Shown one piece after another: positions 54,630 through 62,790 of a stretch of DNA of 64,000 nucleotides; the stretch's first letter is position 1; every line of letters begins with the position of its first letter. The stretch spans positions 620,001-684,000 of the forward strand of contig NZ_CP046244.1 in the NCBI RefSeq assembly GCF_009735625.1, written 5' to 3'. The notes beneath the pieces were generated by a model that was given only the letters and a program-made list of their open reading frames with translations, was not told the DNA's origin and made no database searches. Origin of the DNA: Moorella glycerini (lineage in GTDB: Bacteria > Bacillota > DSM-521 > Neomoorellales > Neomoorellaceae). The translations under genes were made by a program, and so were the position numbers.

Positions 54630-55550
54630 CTAGACTCCGGCCAGCTCTAACAGCGGTTCTAAATTGTTGGGGTGCTCCAGGAGGTCCCGGTAAAGGTCGC
54701 CGTATTTTTCCAGGCGCGCACGGACGGTGTGGATGTTAAAATCCCCAGGGCGGATCTTTTTCCCCGCCACCTCTTCCCAGGTCAACGGCGTGGAAACAGG
54801 TGCCCCCGGTAAAGGCCGCAAGCTGTACGGAAAGGCCATAGACCGCCCCCGTACATTTTGCAGGTAATCCAGGTAGACTTTGTCCTGACGCTTCTGGATA
54901 GGGTGTGCGGTGGTGGCCTTTTGGGGGTAAACTTCAACAATCAATTGGGCGATGTACCCCATGGCGGCCGTGACCTCCTGGAAGGTCCAGCGGGGAAAAA
55001 GGGGGATGAAAATATGCAGGCCGCTGGCGCCTGAAGTTTTGGGGTAGCCAGTGAGGTGGAATTCCTTTAAAGCCTGGTTGACCAGGAGGGCGATTTCTAA
55101 CACATCCGCAAAGGTGGCCCTTGCTGCAGGATCGAGGTCCATGACAGCAATATCGGGACATTCCAGGTGGCCGGCCCGGGAAAGCCAGGCATGGACCTCG
55201 ATGCACCCCTGGTTGGCCAGCCAGGCCAGGGTCTCTTCGTTATTACAGAGGACGTAATTGATGGTCTTATCGCTATCGGCATGATAGACAGGCAAGGTCG
55301 CCACCCACTCTGGGGCATAGGCAGGACACTCTTTCTGGTAAAAGGCCTCTCCTGTAATGCCGTCCGGGTAGCGCTTCAGGACCAGGGGGCGGTCCCGCAG
55401 GTAAGGCAGGATGACGGGGGCCATGTCGACATAATATTCGACGAGATCAAACTTGGTCAGCCCCTCCGGCCAGAAGACCTTGTGCGGGTTGGTCAACTGG
55501 AGCTGTTGCTTCGGCAATTGGGGCCGTATGTATTGCTGGCCCTGACCCAT
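54630..55550 (-). CDS. LigD-type polymerase/primase domain protein
   Basis: 306 residues of the archaeo-eukaryotic primase superfamily as found in LigD: NPHKVFWPEGLTKFDLVEYY, RPLVLKRYPDGITGEAFYQK, AVMDLDPA (metal-binding Asp pair), TSGASGLHIFIPL, and RGRSMAFPYSLRPLPGAPVS. It fills gaps with preference for ribonucleotides during end joining. Encoded just upstream of ku as a separate gene. Confidence 0.92.
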   Translation of the reverse strand: MGQGQQYIRPQLPKQQLQLTNPHKVFWPEGLTKFDLVEYYVDMAPVILPYLRDRPLVLKRYPDGITGEAFYQKECPAYAPEWVATLPVYHADSDKTINYVLCNNEETLAWLANQGCIEVHAWLSRAGHLECPDIAVMDLDPAARATFADVLEIALLVNQALKEFHLTGYPKTSGASGLHIFIPLFPRWTFQEVTAAMGYIAQLIVEVYPQKATTAHPIQKRQDKVYLDYLQNVRGRSMAFPYSLRPLPGAPVSTPLTWEEVAGKKIRPGDFNIHTVRARLEKYGDLYRDLLEHPNNLEPLLELAGV

Positions 55551-55944
55551 TTCTATGCCGCAACCCCCTGTTATTCTTGCCTTGCCATTAGTATCCCACC
55601 CCGGTTAAGGCCCATACGCCGGGCCACAAGGAAGTAGCCCTGCGGCGTTCCACCGGCCCGGCCCCCAGGGCGACCAGGATCTTCCTGCCGGCGGCATAAC
55701 TCAGGGCGGTGAGGCCCGGCCGATGAGTTTTCGCAGGGAACCATTTCCTGGGGTTTTCAGGGTGGGTTAAGGTAACTTTTTTCGCTGGTTTGTACCGTTC
55801 TTTTTTCTCCAGGCCATATTCTCCTGCCTGCCAGGATGATATTAGCTATATTTCAAACTATATCTGCCGCTTGACAACTTTATTTCCAGTTGTTATCCTG
55901 ATGTTACTTAAATATTTATCTAAATATTGCTGGGGTGAAAAGCG
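55551..55944. other. Gap with possible gene remnant
   Basis: On the minus strand, about 55608-55850 is open in one frame and reads EYGLEKKERYKPAKK, then WFPAKTHRPGLTALSYAAGR, but it has no plausible start codon. It could be the tail of a lost gene next to the NHEJ cluster. I do not recognise it. The rest is AT-rich promoter DNA before sdpR. Confidence 0.3.
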
Positions 55945-56256
55945 ATGGGTTTAAATACCCTCTTCAAGGCCCTGGGCGATGACACCCGCCGGGAGATCCT
56001 GCGCCGGCTGGCCCGGGGGGATATGGCCGCCGGGGAGATTGCCGCAGCCTTCGACCTCTCCTGGCCGACCATCTCCCACCACCTCAACGTACTCAAGGAA
56101 GCGGGCCTGGTGCAGGATGAGAAAAAGGGCCAGTACGTCATCTATTCCCTGAACACCACTGTTTTTCAGGACATTACGGGATGGCTGTTCGACATGCTGG
56201 GGATAATAACGGAACGACAGCCAGCCAGAAAAGGGGGAGTTAAAGATGGAAAATAA
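55945..56256 (+). CDS. sdpR: ArsR-family repressor, SdpR-like
   Basis: 103 residues with a winged helix (FKALGDDTRREILRRLARGD, ISHHLNVLKEAGLV, GQYVIYSLNTTVFQDI). No metal-binding Cys. It overlaps the sdpI-like gene by 11 bp, as in the B. subtilis sdpRI pair where SdpI sequesters SdpR when toxin is bound. A second, almost identical copy is at 62225. Confidence 0.88.
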   Translation: MGLNTLFKALGDDTRREILRRLARGDMAAGEIAAAFDLSWPTISHHLNVLKEAGLVQDEKKGQYVIYSLNTTVFQDITGWLFDMLGIITERQPARKGGVKDGK

Positions 56257-56917
56257 GTACCGCGTTAGCAAGGAAATGATAACCCGCGACTGGCCCGCCC
56301 TGGTGGTCCTGGGGGCCATGCTTGTCGCCGGCATCCTGGTTTACCCCCATCTGCCGGACCTGGTCCCGGCCCACTGGAACTTCCGGGGCGAAGTTGATAA
56401 TTACTTCAGCCGCTTCTGGGGCGCCTTCGCCCTGCCCCTGATGACCGGCGGTATCTACCTGCTCATGCTTTTTATCCCTTACCTGGATCCCAAGCGGGAG
56501 AACTACCCCCGCTTTGAGCTCGCCTACCGGGTGGTGCGCCTGGGGCTGGTTTTCTTTTTAGCGGTGCTCCACACAACCGTCCTGGTAGTGGCCCTGGGCG
56601 GGCCGGCCAGCCTGGTCAACCGGGTCGTACCCCTCGCCGTGGGAATACTGTTCATCCTTATAGGTAATTACCTCCCCCAGGCCCGCTTTAACTACTTCTT
56701 CGGCGTCCGCACGCCCTGGACCCTGGCCAGTGAGGAAGTCTGGCGGCGTACCCACCGTTTTTCCGGTTATGCCTTTATCCTGGCCGGGTTCATGTTTGTA
56801 GTCGCGGCCTTCCTGCCGCCGCCGGCCAACTTCATCCTGGGCATAGCCGGCCCGGCCATAGCCGTGGGAGGTACAATAGTCTATTCCTACCTGGCCCTCC
56901 GCCAAGTGGCCCGGTGA
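56246..56917 (+). CDS. sdpI: SdpI-like immunity/signal membrane protein
   Basis: 223 residues with six or seven membrane helices. Signature HWNFRGEVDNYFSRF near the N-terminus (compare HWNxxGEVD) and NYFFGVRTPWTLASEEVWRR, then THRFSGYAFILAG, are typical of SdpI. No sdpC-like toxin gene is nearby, so it may respond to foreign toxins or have an envelope role. The 56918-57133 gap shows nothing specific. Confidence 0.88.
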   Translation: MENKYRVSKEMITRDWPALVVLGAMLVAGILVYPHLPDLVPAHWNFRGEVDNYFSRFWGAFALPLMTGGIYLLMLFIPYLDPKRENYPRFELAYRVVRLGLVFFLAVLHTTVLVVALGGPASLVNRVVPLAVGILFILIGNYLPQARFNYFFGVRTPWTLASEEVWRRTHRFSGYAFILAGFMFVVAAFLPPPANFILGIAGPAIAVGGTIVYSYLALRQVAR

Positions 56918-57133
56918 AGTCCCAGGAAGCAAGAAGACCTTTATGAGGTTATAAAGGCAAGAAACAGGCCTACTCCATTACCCCTCTTCGCCCGGAACGG
57001 CGTCGGATTCTGGGGAGGCAGGTTCCGGATCTGCTCCCTGCCCTCCCCTTACCTGACCCGTTACCGGGCTTCACCTGGTAGTCAGTGCCGGATTTGACCG
57101 CGCAAGAATGTTCCGGCGGGACTAGAGCGGGTT

Positions 57134-59356
57134 TTATTCTCCGGGAATGAGCAGGGTGTTTTGCTCGTGCAGGGTCGCCAGGTCATGGGCCTTGAAGAAC
57201 GCTCCGGACAGGGTGTAGAGGCTGGTACCGATGTAGAGAACCCGGGTCACGTTTTTATTACCCGCGTACCAGTGCTGCCCGGCCTTCATATAGTCCTGGT
57301 CATCCAGGTGGGTGATGCGGCCCCTGAGGGTAAAGCCCTGCTCCAGGTTAAGGTCATAGACGTAGGCCCCCTGGAAGCTAAACTCGCCGTACGGGGGCGG
57401 GCCGCCGGGCCTGATGGCCGCCGCCTTGTTTTTCACTTCCATGACGGTAACGGGGAAAGCCAGCAGGTTTTTCTCCCGGTCAAAGAGCAGGGCCTTGTGG
57501 TTGTGCAGCAGTTCGGAGTCGGTACCGCGGTCGCCGATGATTTCCTTGAATTTCTCCACCGGGTGCTGGACGTCACTGACATCGAAAAGGGCCATCTTTA
57601 AACCCTGGTAGAAGGCCATGCTGCCCCGGTCGTTCCCCTGGTAATCCTTCGGGGGGATTTCCACCGTGTCCTTGCCAAAGCCGATAATGTGGTTCTCGTC
57701 ATAGGGGTGCAGGTAATCGCTGTAGCCGGGGATCTTCAGGGCGCCCAGGATTTTCGGCTGCTGCGGGTCCTGGAGGTCGATGACAAAGAGGGGGTCTACC
57801 TGCTTAAAGGTAACCATGTAGCCCCGGCCGCCCATGAACCTTACTGAATAAATGCGCTCGCCGGGGGCGATGTCTTCCAGTTTGCCCGCCAGTTTGAGCT
57901 CCCCGTCCAGGATGTAGACGTTATTTTTCGAGGTATACTCGTCGGTGCGCCAGGCTTCCCCCCTGGTGGTGGCCACGCGGAAATAACCCCGGTACTCATC
58001 CATGGAGAACTGGTTCAGCACCGTTCCAGGCACCTCGCCCCGGGCCAGGTACTTTGTCCGTCCCTTATCCAGGGCGAATTTATACAGGGTGGTCTGGCCT
58101 TCGCTGACTGGTCCCGACCAGATAAAGGGCCGGCGCGGCGGCGCCACCCCTGGCGACGTCGGCGTATCCGGCTGCGGGCCGGGAGCCGGCTGCGGCAGGG
58201 GCCTTACTTCCGGCGGCCGGAAGTGGGTAACGGCCACATATAAGTGTTCCGGGGAGGCATAGATGTTTTGCCCGGCGCCCAGGTAGGCGGCCACCTGCAT
58301 TTCCACCTGCGGGCGCTCCAGGTCCAGGCCGGCCACCAGGAGATAGTTCGGTTCCACAAAATCGGGGAAATAGCGGATGTCCTGGTAATCGCTGCGTACC
58401 CAGCCGGATTTCGCGGCGGAATCGCGGTAGGAGGGCGTGGCCTCCCCTGTTTCCTGTTGCATGATACGGTAGTAGTCGATGTACCTGCTGGCTACCAGGT
58501 ACAGGGCGGACCCGATTTTCCGGGAGGAAATGTAATCCCCTTCCAGTTCCACTTCCCGGATTTGTTTAAGGTTACTCCTGGCGCCCAGGTCGTAAACTAT
58601 GGCTTTAACGACAGGGTATCTAATGGGAGGCGGGGGATAAATATCCAGCTTTACCGGTCCACCCTGGAGTAGCGGGGGAGCTACTTTTGTAGGATTGCTG
58701 TCCGAGCCGGGAGAGAGGCCGGGAGCTGGCCGGCCGCTTTCCGGCTTATAAGGGGGGCCGGGTGGCTGCCAGGGGATATCCCGAGAGGTGGAGCCGATGA
58801 CCACCAGGTATTTATCATCCACATATAGCTCCCGCGGCGTGAACTGCTGCTCCTGGAATTCCAGGATACGGGCGATTTGCATCTCCGCCGCCGGGTAGGC
58901 CCGGGCCACCACCACCCGCCGGCCATTGACCTGGTAGATGTACTGGCCGTCGGTTTTGACGATATCGGCCTCGTCCACACCCTCTACCTGGACATTGGTA
59001 CGGGAATAATCTGCTGCCGCCAGGGCCGCAGCCGCTGCCCGCATGGCCTGGACGCTGTCAGCAGCCGCCGCGCCGGTGGCCATTTCGGCGGCTTTCATTA
59101 CGGTGCCTCCGGCGCCGTAACCGGGATTTTCCCGCTGTGCCTTCTCCAGTAGGGCCTTCAGGTTGGTATAGGAACCCACCACTGGAAGATCCCGGGTGCC
59201 ATCTTTGTCGTCGTCCCCGGACGTGCCGGTTGTGCCGGCGGCCCCGAAGGCCGCCCCGGTTAAGAGCTGCGTAAGCGCTGGCGCCGCGCCGGTGGTTGCC
59301 AGGATAACAAGGGCCAGGACCAGCGCCGGGAGGGAAAGCAGCAGCAACCTTTTCAT
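57134..59356 (-). CDS. Secreted beta-propeller domain protein
   Basis: About 740 residues. An N-terminal signal/anchor (RLLLLSLPALVLALVILATT) precedes an Ala-rich stretch and then the beta-propeller family with NVQVEGVDEADIVKTDGQYI at its start, and later DPLFVIDLQDPQQPKILGAL, KIPGYSDYLHPYDENHIIGF and LLHNHKALLFDREKNLLAFP. This arrangement is typical of large secreted propellers in bacteria and archaea of unknown function. ATG 59356 has AGGTG 9 nt upstream. A 48-codon duplicate scrap is at 47279-47421. Confidence 0.85.
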   Translation of the reverse strand: MKRLLLLSLPALVLALVILATTGAAPALTQLLTGAAFGAAGTTGTSGDDDKDGTRDLPVVGSYTNLKALLEKAQRENPGYGAGGTVMKAAEMATGAAAADSVQAMRAAAAALAAADYSRTNVQVEGVDEADIVKTDGQYIYQVNGRRVVVARAYPAAEMQIARILEFQEQQFTPRELYVDDKYLVVIGSTSRDIPWQPPGPPYKPESGRPAPGLSPGSDSNPTKVAPPLLQGGPVKLDIYPPPPIRYPVVKAIVYDLGARSNLKQIREVELEGDYISSRKIGSALYLVASRYIDYYRIMQQETGEATPSYRDSAAKSGWVRSDYQDIRYFPDFVEPNYLLVAGLDLERPQVEMQVAAYLGAGQNIYASPEHLYVAVTHFRPPEVRPLPQPAPGPQPDTPTSPGVAPPRRPFIWSGPVSEGQTTLYKFALDKGRTKYLARGEVPGTVLNQFSMDEYRGYFRVATTRGEAWRTDEYTSKNNVYILDGELKLAGKLEDIAPGERIYSVRFMGGRGYMVTFKQVDPLFVIDLQDPQQPKILGALKIPGYSDYLHPYDENHIIGFGKDTVEIPPKDYQGNDRGSMAFYQGLKMALFDVSDVQHPVEKFKEIIGDRGTDSELLHNHKALLFDREKNLLAFPVTVMEVKNKAAAIRPGGPPPYGEFSFQGAYVYDLNLEQGFTLRGRITHLDDQDYMKAGQHWYAGNKNVTRVLYIGTSLYTLSGAFFKAHDLATLHEQNTLLIPGE

Positions 59357-59649
59357 TACCATATTCACCTACCCTTGATATTTTCTGGTAGATACTCATG
59401 CCGCTAACGCCGCACCAGCAAAAGATGAAAATAATCTTCCTGTTGCCATTTATATCTATATAGACGCTGGCTGCCGCCTCCAGGTTCCCGCTTTCTGGTA
59501 CTACCAGCCACCGTAGCCTTCGCCTCCCGGGAACCCCTGCCCCTCCTCAATCTCGGGGGAACCGTCCTGACCATCGCCCTGGCCGATTCGAGGGTAAAAT
59601 TACGGCCACTTTGCTTGAATGATAATCACCTTACAAACTTTCCCCATAA

Positions 59650-59690
59650 AAAGGAAAACCCCGTCTTGCTTTCAAAGACGAGGCTTTATT
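59650..59690 (-). terminator. Terminator, minus strand
   Basis: CCTCGTCTT and AAGACGGGG (one wobble) followed on the minus strand by TTTTCCTTTTT. It lies downstream of the flavoprotein gene and the fragment near 59.8 kb. The 59357-59640 stretch shows no gene. Confidence 0.6.
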
Positions 59691-59699
59691 TCGGAACCG

Positions 59700-59846
59700 C
59701 GTTATAAATCGCGTAGACGATGCCGGCCGCGTCGAGCAATACCAGGCCAGGCCGACGTTGATCAGGCCGCCGCTGGCTTCAAAATTATTGGCGGCATGAT
59801 CCGCATCCAAATACCCACCCGCTCCGTATGTATTAGTAGCAGCCAC
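59700..59846 (-). pseudogene. Possible TPR-region gene fragment
   Basis: One frame reads HAANNFEASGGLINVGLAW, close to AAAYFEASGDLKNAGLAW in the TPR-like N-terminus of the GH26 protein at 42812-44770. No other domains or clear start. Probably a remnant of a related secreted protein gene; the match is short. Confidence 0.4.
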
Positions 59847-60012
59847 GGGTGCTATTTTACCAGTTACCCGCGCACCTGCTCAGGGTTGACACGGGGGCTC
59901 CTTTTTCTCGCCCATCGCCGGCCGCTGTCAGCACACCAGCAAGACGGCCAAATGGTCCGATTATTATGGGCCGGTAAAGATTAGAGGTGCGGGAGGTCTT
60001 CCCTTTTCCCAA

Positions 60013-60648
60013 TCAGTCCTTAGCTACCGCCGACAGGATTTGCAGCTGCCGGACGATATTCCGGCCCAGGGTGCGGCACTCGTGCAGGGCCAGGGCATCT
60101 TCCTCCACGCTACGCTTCCATACCGGGTTATCGCCATCCAGGTCTCCAAACAGGGTACCCATGACACCGTGGTTATAGACCCGGCCCTCCTGGTCGCGGC
60201 TGTCGACGACGATCATCCCGTGACTGGCCAGGTAGTGTTCCATGATCATCTGGGTGAACTCCTGGCCGCCGTTGCGGAGACCGGCGTGGGTCACCGCAGC
60301 GCCTACCTTGCCGTGTAAAACGTTCTTCACCATATGCAACCAGCGAGTGCGGTCCATGAAGTTCTTCATCAGGCCGGTGACATTGGCAATATAGACCGGC
60401 GAGCCCAGGACAATGGCGTCGGCGGCCAGCATCTTCTCTGCCAGGGCCTGCATGTCATCGTCCCTAATGGAACAGGCGATCGCCCGCAGGCAACGGTTAC
60501 ACGCAATACAAGGTTTGATATGGTAGTCGGTCAATTCCAGGAGTTCCGTCTCCGCCCCCAGGGAGCGAGCTTCTTCCAGTACCGCGGCCAGCAGCCTGGC
60601 GGTGTTTTTTCCTTTGCGGTGACTACCGTTAATGGCCAGTATCTTCAC
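60013..60648 (-). CDS. Iron-sulfur flavoprotein-like NAD(P)H/FMN reductase
   Basis: 211 residues, flavodoxin-like fold: ILAINGSHRKGKNTARLL (FMN phosphate loop), GSPVYIANVTGLMKNFMDRT. Cys47, 50, 53 and 59 in CIACNRCLRAIAC form the compact CX2CX2CX5C motif of archaeal/clostridial iron-sulfur flavoproteins, so it probably carries a 4Fe-4S cluster next to FMN and moves electrons in the cytoplasm. Partner unknown. Confidence 0.85.
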   Translation of the reverse strand: MKILAINGSHRKGKNTARLLAAVLEEARSLGAETELLELTDYHIKPCIACNRCLRAIACSIRDDDMQALAEKMLAADAIVLGSPVYIANVTGLMKNFMDRTRWLHMVKNVLHGKVGAAVTHAGLRNGGQEFTQMIMEHYLASHGMIVVDSRDQEGRVYNHGVMGTLFGDLDGDNPVWKRSVEEDALALHECRTLGRNIVRQLQILSAVAKD

Positions 60649-60734
60649 GGCAAACCCCTTTCTAAAAAGCTTTTGGCTTTATGCCTTTCCTGTCATGCCC
60701 GCGAAGTACAGGACATTTTCTTTAATTTTATCTA

Positions 60735-60833
60735 ACGGTAAGGGGTGATGCAAGGAGGATCAGTTCCGGGCCGGGATAAAAAGCCGGCGGTCTTTAGCGG
60801 CGTCGTAGGCCGGTCACCCCTTGTAACTACCGT
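60735..60833. repeat. ~99-bp inverted-repeat structure upstream of DUF401 gene
   Basis: ACGGTA (60735-60740) with TACCGT (60828-60833), and AAGGGGTGA (60740-60748) with TCACCCCTT (60814-60822). Inside are GC hairpins including GGCCGG-GATAAAAA-GCCGGC. It could be a structured leader RNA or a miniature element; it matches no riboswitch class I can name. Confidence 0.5.
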
Positions 60834-60940
60834 TCCAGTATAGTAAAATAACGCCAGGAAGCAAGCTGCAATAACTTTGCCAATTTAATAATACTTATGC
60901 GGTCCCTTTTCACGTAAAAAACTCCCGGGAAGGTGAACTC

Positions 60941-62140
60941 TTGCCGGCCTTTAAATTGCTAGCCGTATTCGGATTGATGATGGTGCTTCTCTGGCTGCGG
61001 GCGCCGCTGGCACCGGTAATCTTCGGGAGTTCATGCCTCCTCGCCATCCTTTACCGCCTCAGCCCGGCCGCCTTTCTGTCCACCATCGGGCAAACCCTTA
61101 CGGACCCGGCCACCATTGAACTGGAGATAGTCCTTTTACTGATTATGTTTCTGGAATACCTCCTTGGAAAGCACGGTTACCTGGATAGGATGCTGGCCAG
61201 TTTACGCAACCTCCTGCATAACCGCCGCCTGCTGTTAGCGGTGTTACCAGCCTTGATAGGCTTGATGCCGTCCCAGGGCGGTGCCTTATTTTCCGCCCCC
61301 CTGGTCGCCCAGGCAGCGGCAGGCACTCCCCTGACCGCGGAAGAGAAAAGCTTCGTCAATTATTTTTACCGCCACATATGGGAGTATTGCCTGCCCCTCT
61401 ACCCGAGTCTTTTAATTACCGCCCGTGTTTGCGCAATACCCCTGGCAAAGTTAATCCAGGCCCTGGTTCCCTACGCCCTGCTGGTGGCCCTGTTGGGGAT
61501 ACCGGTGCTGCGGCGTATCCCGGTGGTCAGGGAGCGCGGCAGCACAGACTATTTCCAACTTACCAGGGAGGTCCTCCTTAACCTCTCCCCGGTGCTGGCC
61601 GTCGTTTTAATGGTCCTGGCGTTGCAGGTCAAGATGTGGGCGGCCGTTGGCCTCATCGTGGCGGTGCTCCTGATCCGCCACCGTTATACGCCGTCTAAAG
61701 CCCTCCAGCTATGTCGGGAAGCAGTACAGGTAAAAACCCTGATCCTCGTGCTGGGTATCATGTTCTTTAAGCAGATAATTTTAGCTACCCGGGCCGTTGA
61801 CGGCCTTGCCTACCTTCTGGAAATGCTGGCCATACCAGAGTTCGTCATCTTCGGGATGTTCGGCTTCCTGGTCGGTTTAATCACCGGTACGGTTTCTTAT
61901 TCCATGGGAATCATTTTCCCCGTCGTGGTGGCTGCTGCCGGGGGTCAGATAGATATGCCCCTGGTGGTATTTGTCTTTGTGGCCGGATTTACAGGAGCCA
62001 TGTTTACTCCTATGCACCTGTGTCTAACATTGACTGTCGATTTCTTCAAGGCTGACCTGCGTAAAGTCCTTAAAATGCTCATCCTCCCGGAAGCCGCCCT
62101 CCTCACCGTAGCTGCCGCTCTGTATGCTGTGTTTAACTAG
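60941..62140 (+). CDS. DUF401 family membrane protein
   Basis: 399 residues with about ten membrane helices. Features of the family include PSQGGALFSAPLVAQAA, SFVNYFYRHIWEYCLPLYP, GFLVGLITGTVSYSMGIIFP and AGFTGAMFTPMHLCLTLTV, the last resembling ion-transporter-type reentrant segments. Probably a transporter; substrate unknown. Start TTG 60941 with GGGAAGGTG upstream. The gene stands alone, 84 bp before the second sdpR. Confidence 0.82.
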   Translation: MPAFKLLAVFGLMMVLLWLRAPLAPVIFGSSCLLAILYRLSPAAFLSTIGQTLTDPATIELEIVLLLIMFLEYLLGKHGYLDRMLASLRNLLHNRRLLLAVLPALIGLMPSQGGALFSAPLVAQAAAGTPLTAEEKSFVNYFYRHIWEYCLPLYPSLLITARVCAIPLAKLIQALVPYALLVALLGIPVLRRIPVVRERGSTDYFQLTREVLLNLSPVLAVVLMVLALQVKMWAAVGLIVAVLLIRHRYTPSKALQLCREAVQVKTLILVLGIMFFKQIILATRAVDGLAYLLEMLAIPEFVIFGMFGFLVGLITGTVSYSMGIIFPVVVAAAGGQIDMPLVVFVFVAGFTGAMFTPMHLCLTLTVDFFKADLRKVLKMLILPEAALLTVAAALYAVFN

Positions 62141-62224
62141 ATTGAGGCCCGTCTTCGAGGCACATCTTGAGCCGGACGTCGGGACCTGCGCAGGCGGCTG
62201 CCAGCTATTATGGGGTGAAAGGTG

Positions 62225-62542
62225 ATGGGGTTAAATACCCTCTTTAAGGCCCTGGGCGATGACACCCGCCGGGAAATCCTGCGCCGGCTGGCCCGGGGAG
62301 ATATGTCTGCCGGGGAAATTGCCGCGGCCTTCGACCTCTCCTGGCCGACCATCTCCCACCACCTCAGCGTCCTCAAGGAGGCCGGGCTGGGGCAGGATGA
62401 GAAAAAGGGCCAGTACGTCATCTATTCCCTGAACACCACTGTTTTTCAGGATATTACGGGATGGATGTTCGACATGCTGGGGATAATAACGGAACGGCAG
62501 CCAGCTAAAAAAGGGAAGGCGCGTAAAGAAAATGGAAAATAG
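62225..62542 (+). CDS. sdpR: ArsR-family repressor, SdpR-like, second copy
   Basis: 105 residues, differing from the copy at 55945 at only about four positions over the first 95 (for example Ala28 to Ser, Asn48 to Ser, Val56 to Gly). The winged helix is intact. Its partner sdpI is broken, so without SdpI sequestration this copy may repress constitutively, including at the first locus, since the recognition helix is the same. Confidence 0.85.
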   Translation: MGLNTLFKALGDDTRREILRRLARGDMSAGEIAAAFDLSWPTISHHLSVLKEAGLGQDEKKGQYVIYSLNTTVFQDITGWMFDMLGIITERQPAKKGKARKENGK

Positions 62543-62702
62543 GTAGCGGGTTAATGGAGGGATGCTAGCCCGCGACTGGCCCGCCCTGGTGGTCCTGACG
62601 GCCATGCTGGTCGCCGGCATCCTGGTTTATCCCCACCTGCCGGACCTGGTCCCGGCCCACTGGAACTTCCGGGGGGAAGTGGATAATTACTTCAGCCGCT
62701 TT
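62532..62702 (+). pseudogene. sdpI: Truncated sdpI copy
   Basis: Aligns with the first ~57 codons of the intact sdpI. The fifth codon TAC is TAG here, and homology stops at 62702 after FSRF, 18 bp before the group II intron end. Only the first helix and the HWNFRGEVDNYF segment remain. Confidence 0.85.
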
Positions 62703-62758
62703 AATACCCCTCCCGGAGACATCGAGTAGGAGGGGACGGCTAGCCCCCGTCCTCTCAC

Positions 62759-62790
62759 ACCACCGGACACGCGGGTCCGCATCCGGCGGT
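62759..62790 (-). ncRNA. Group II intron domain V
   Basis: Minus strand ACCGCCGGA and TCCGGTGGT pair (one wobble) around TGCGGACCCGCG, a 32-nt hairpin immediately after the reverse transcriptase stop codon and 28 nt before the domain VI/3' end region. Confidence 0.65.

Noticed and set aside
56938-56966. CCTTTAT/ATAAAGG inverted repeat after sdpI
   Set aside because: AT-rich 7-bp stem without a U-run; too weak for a terminator call.
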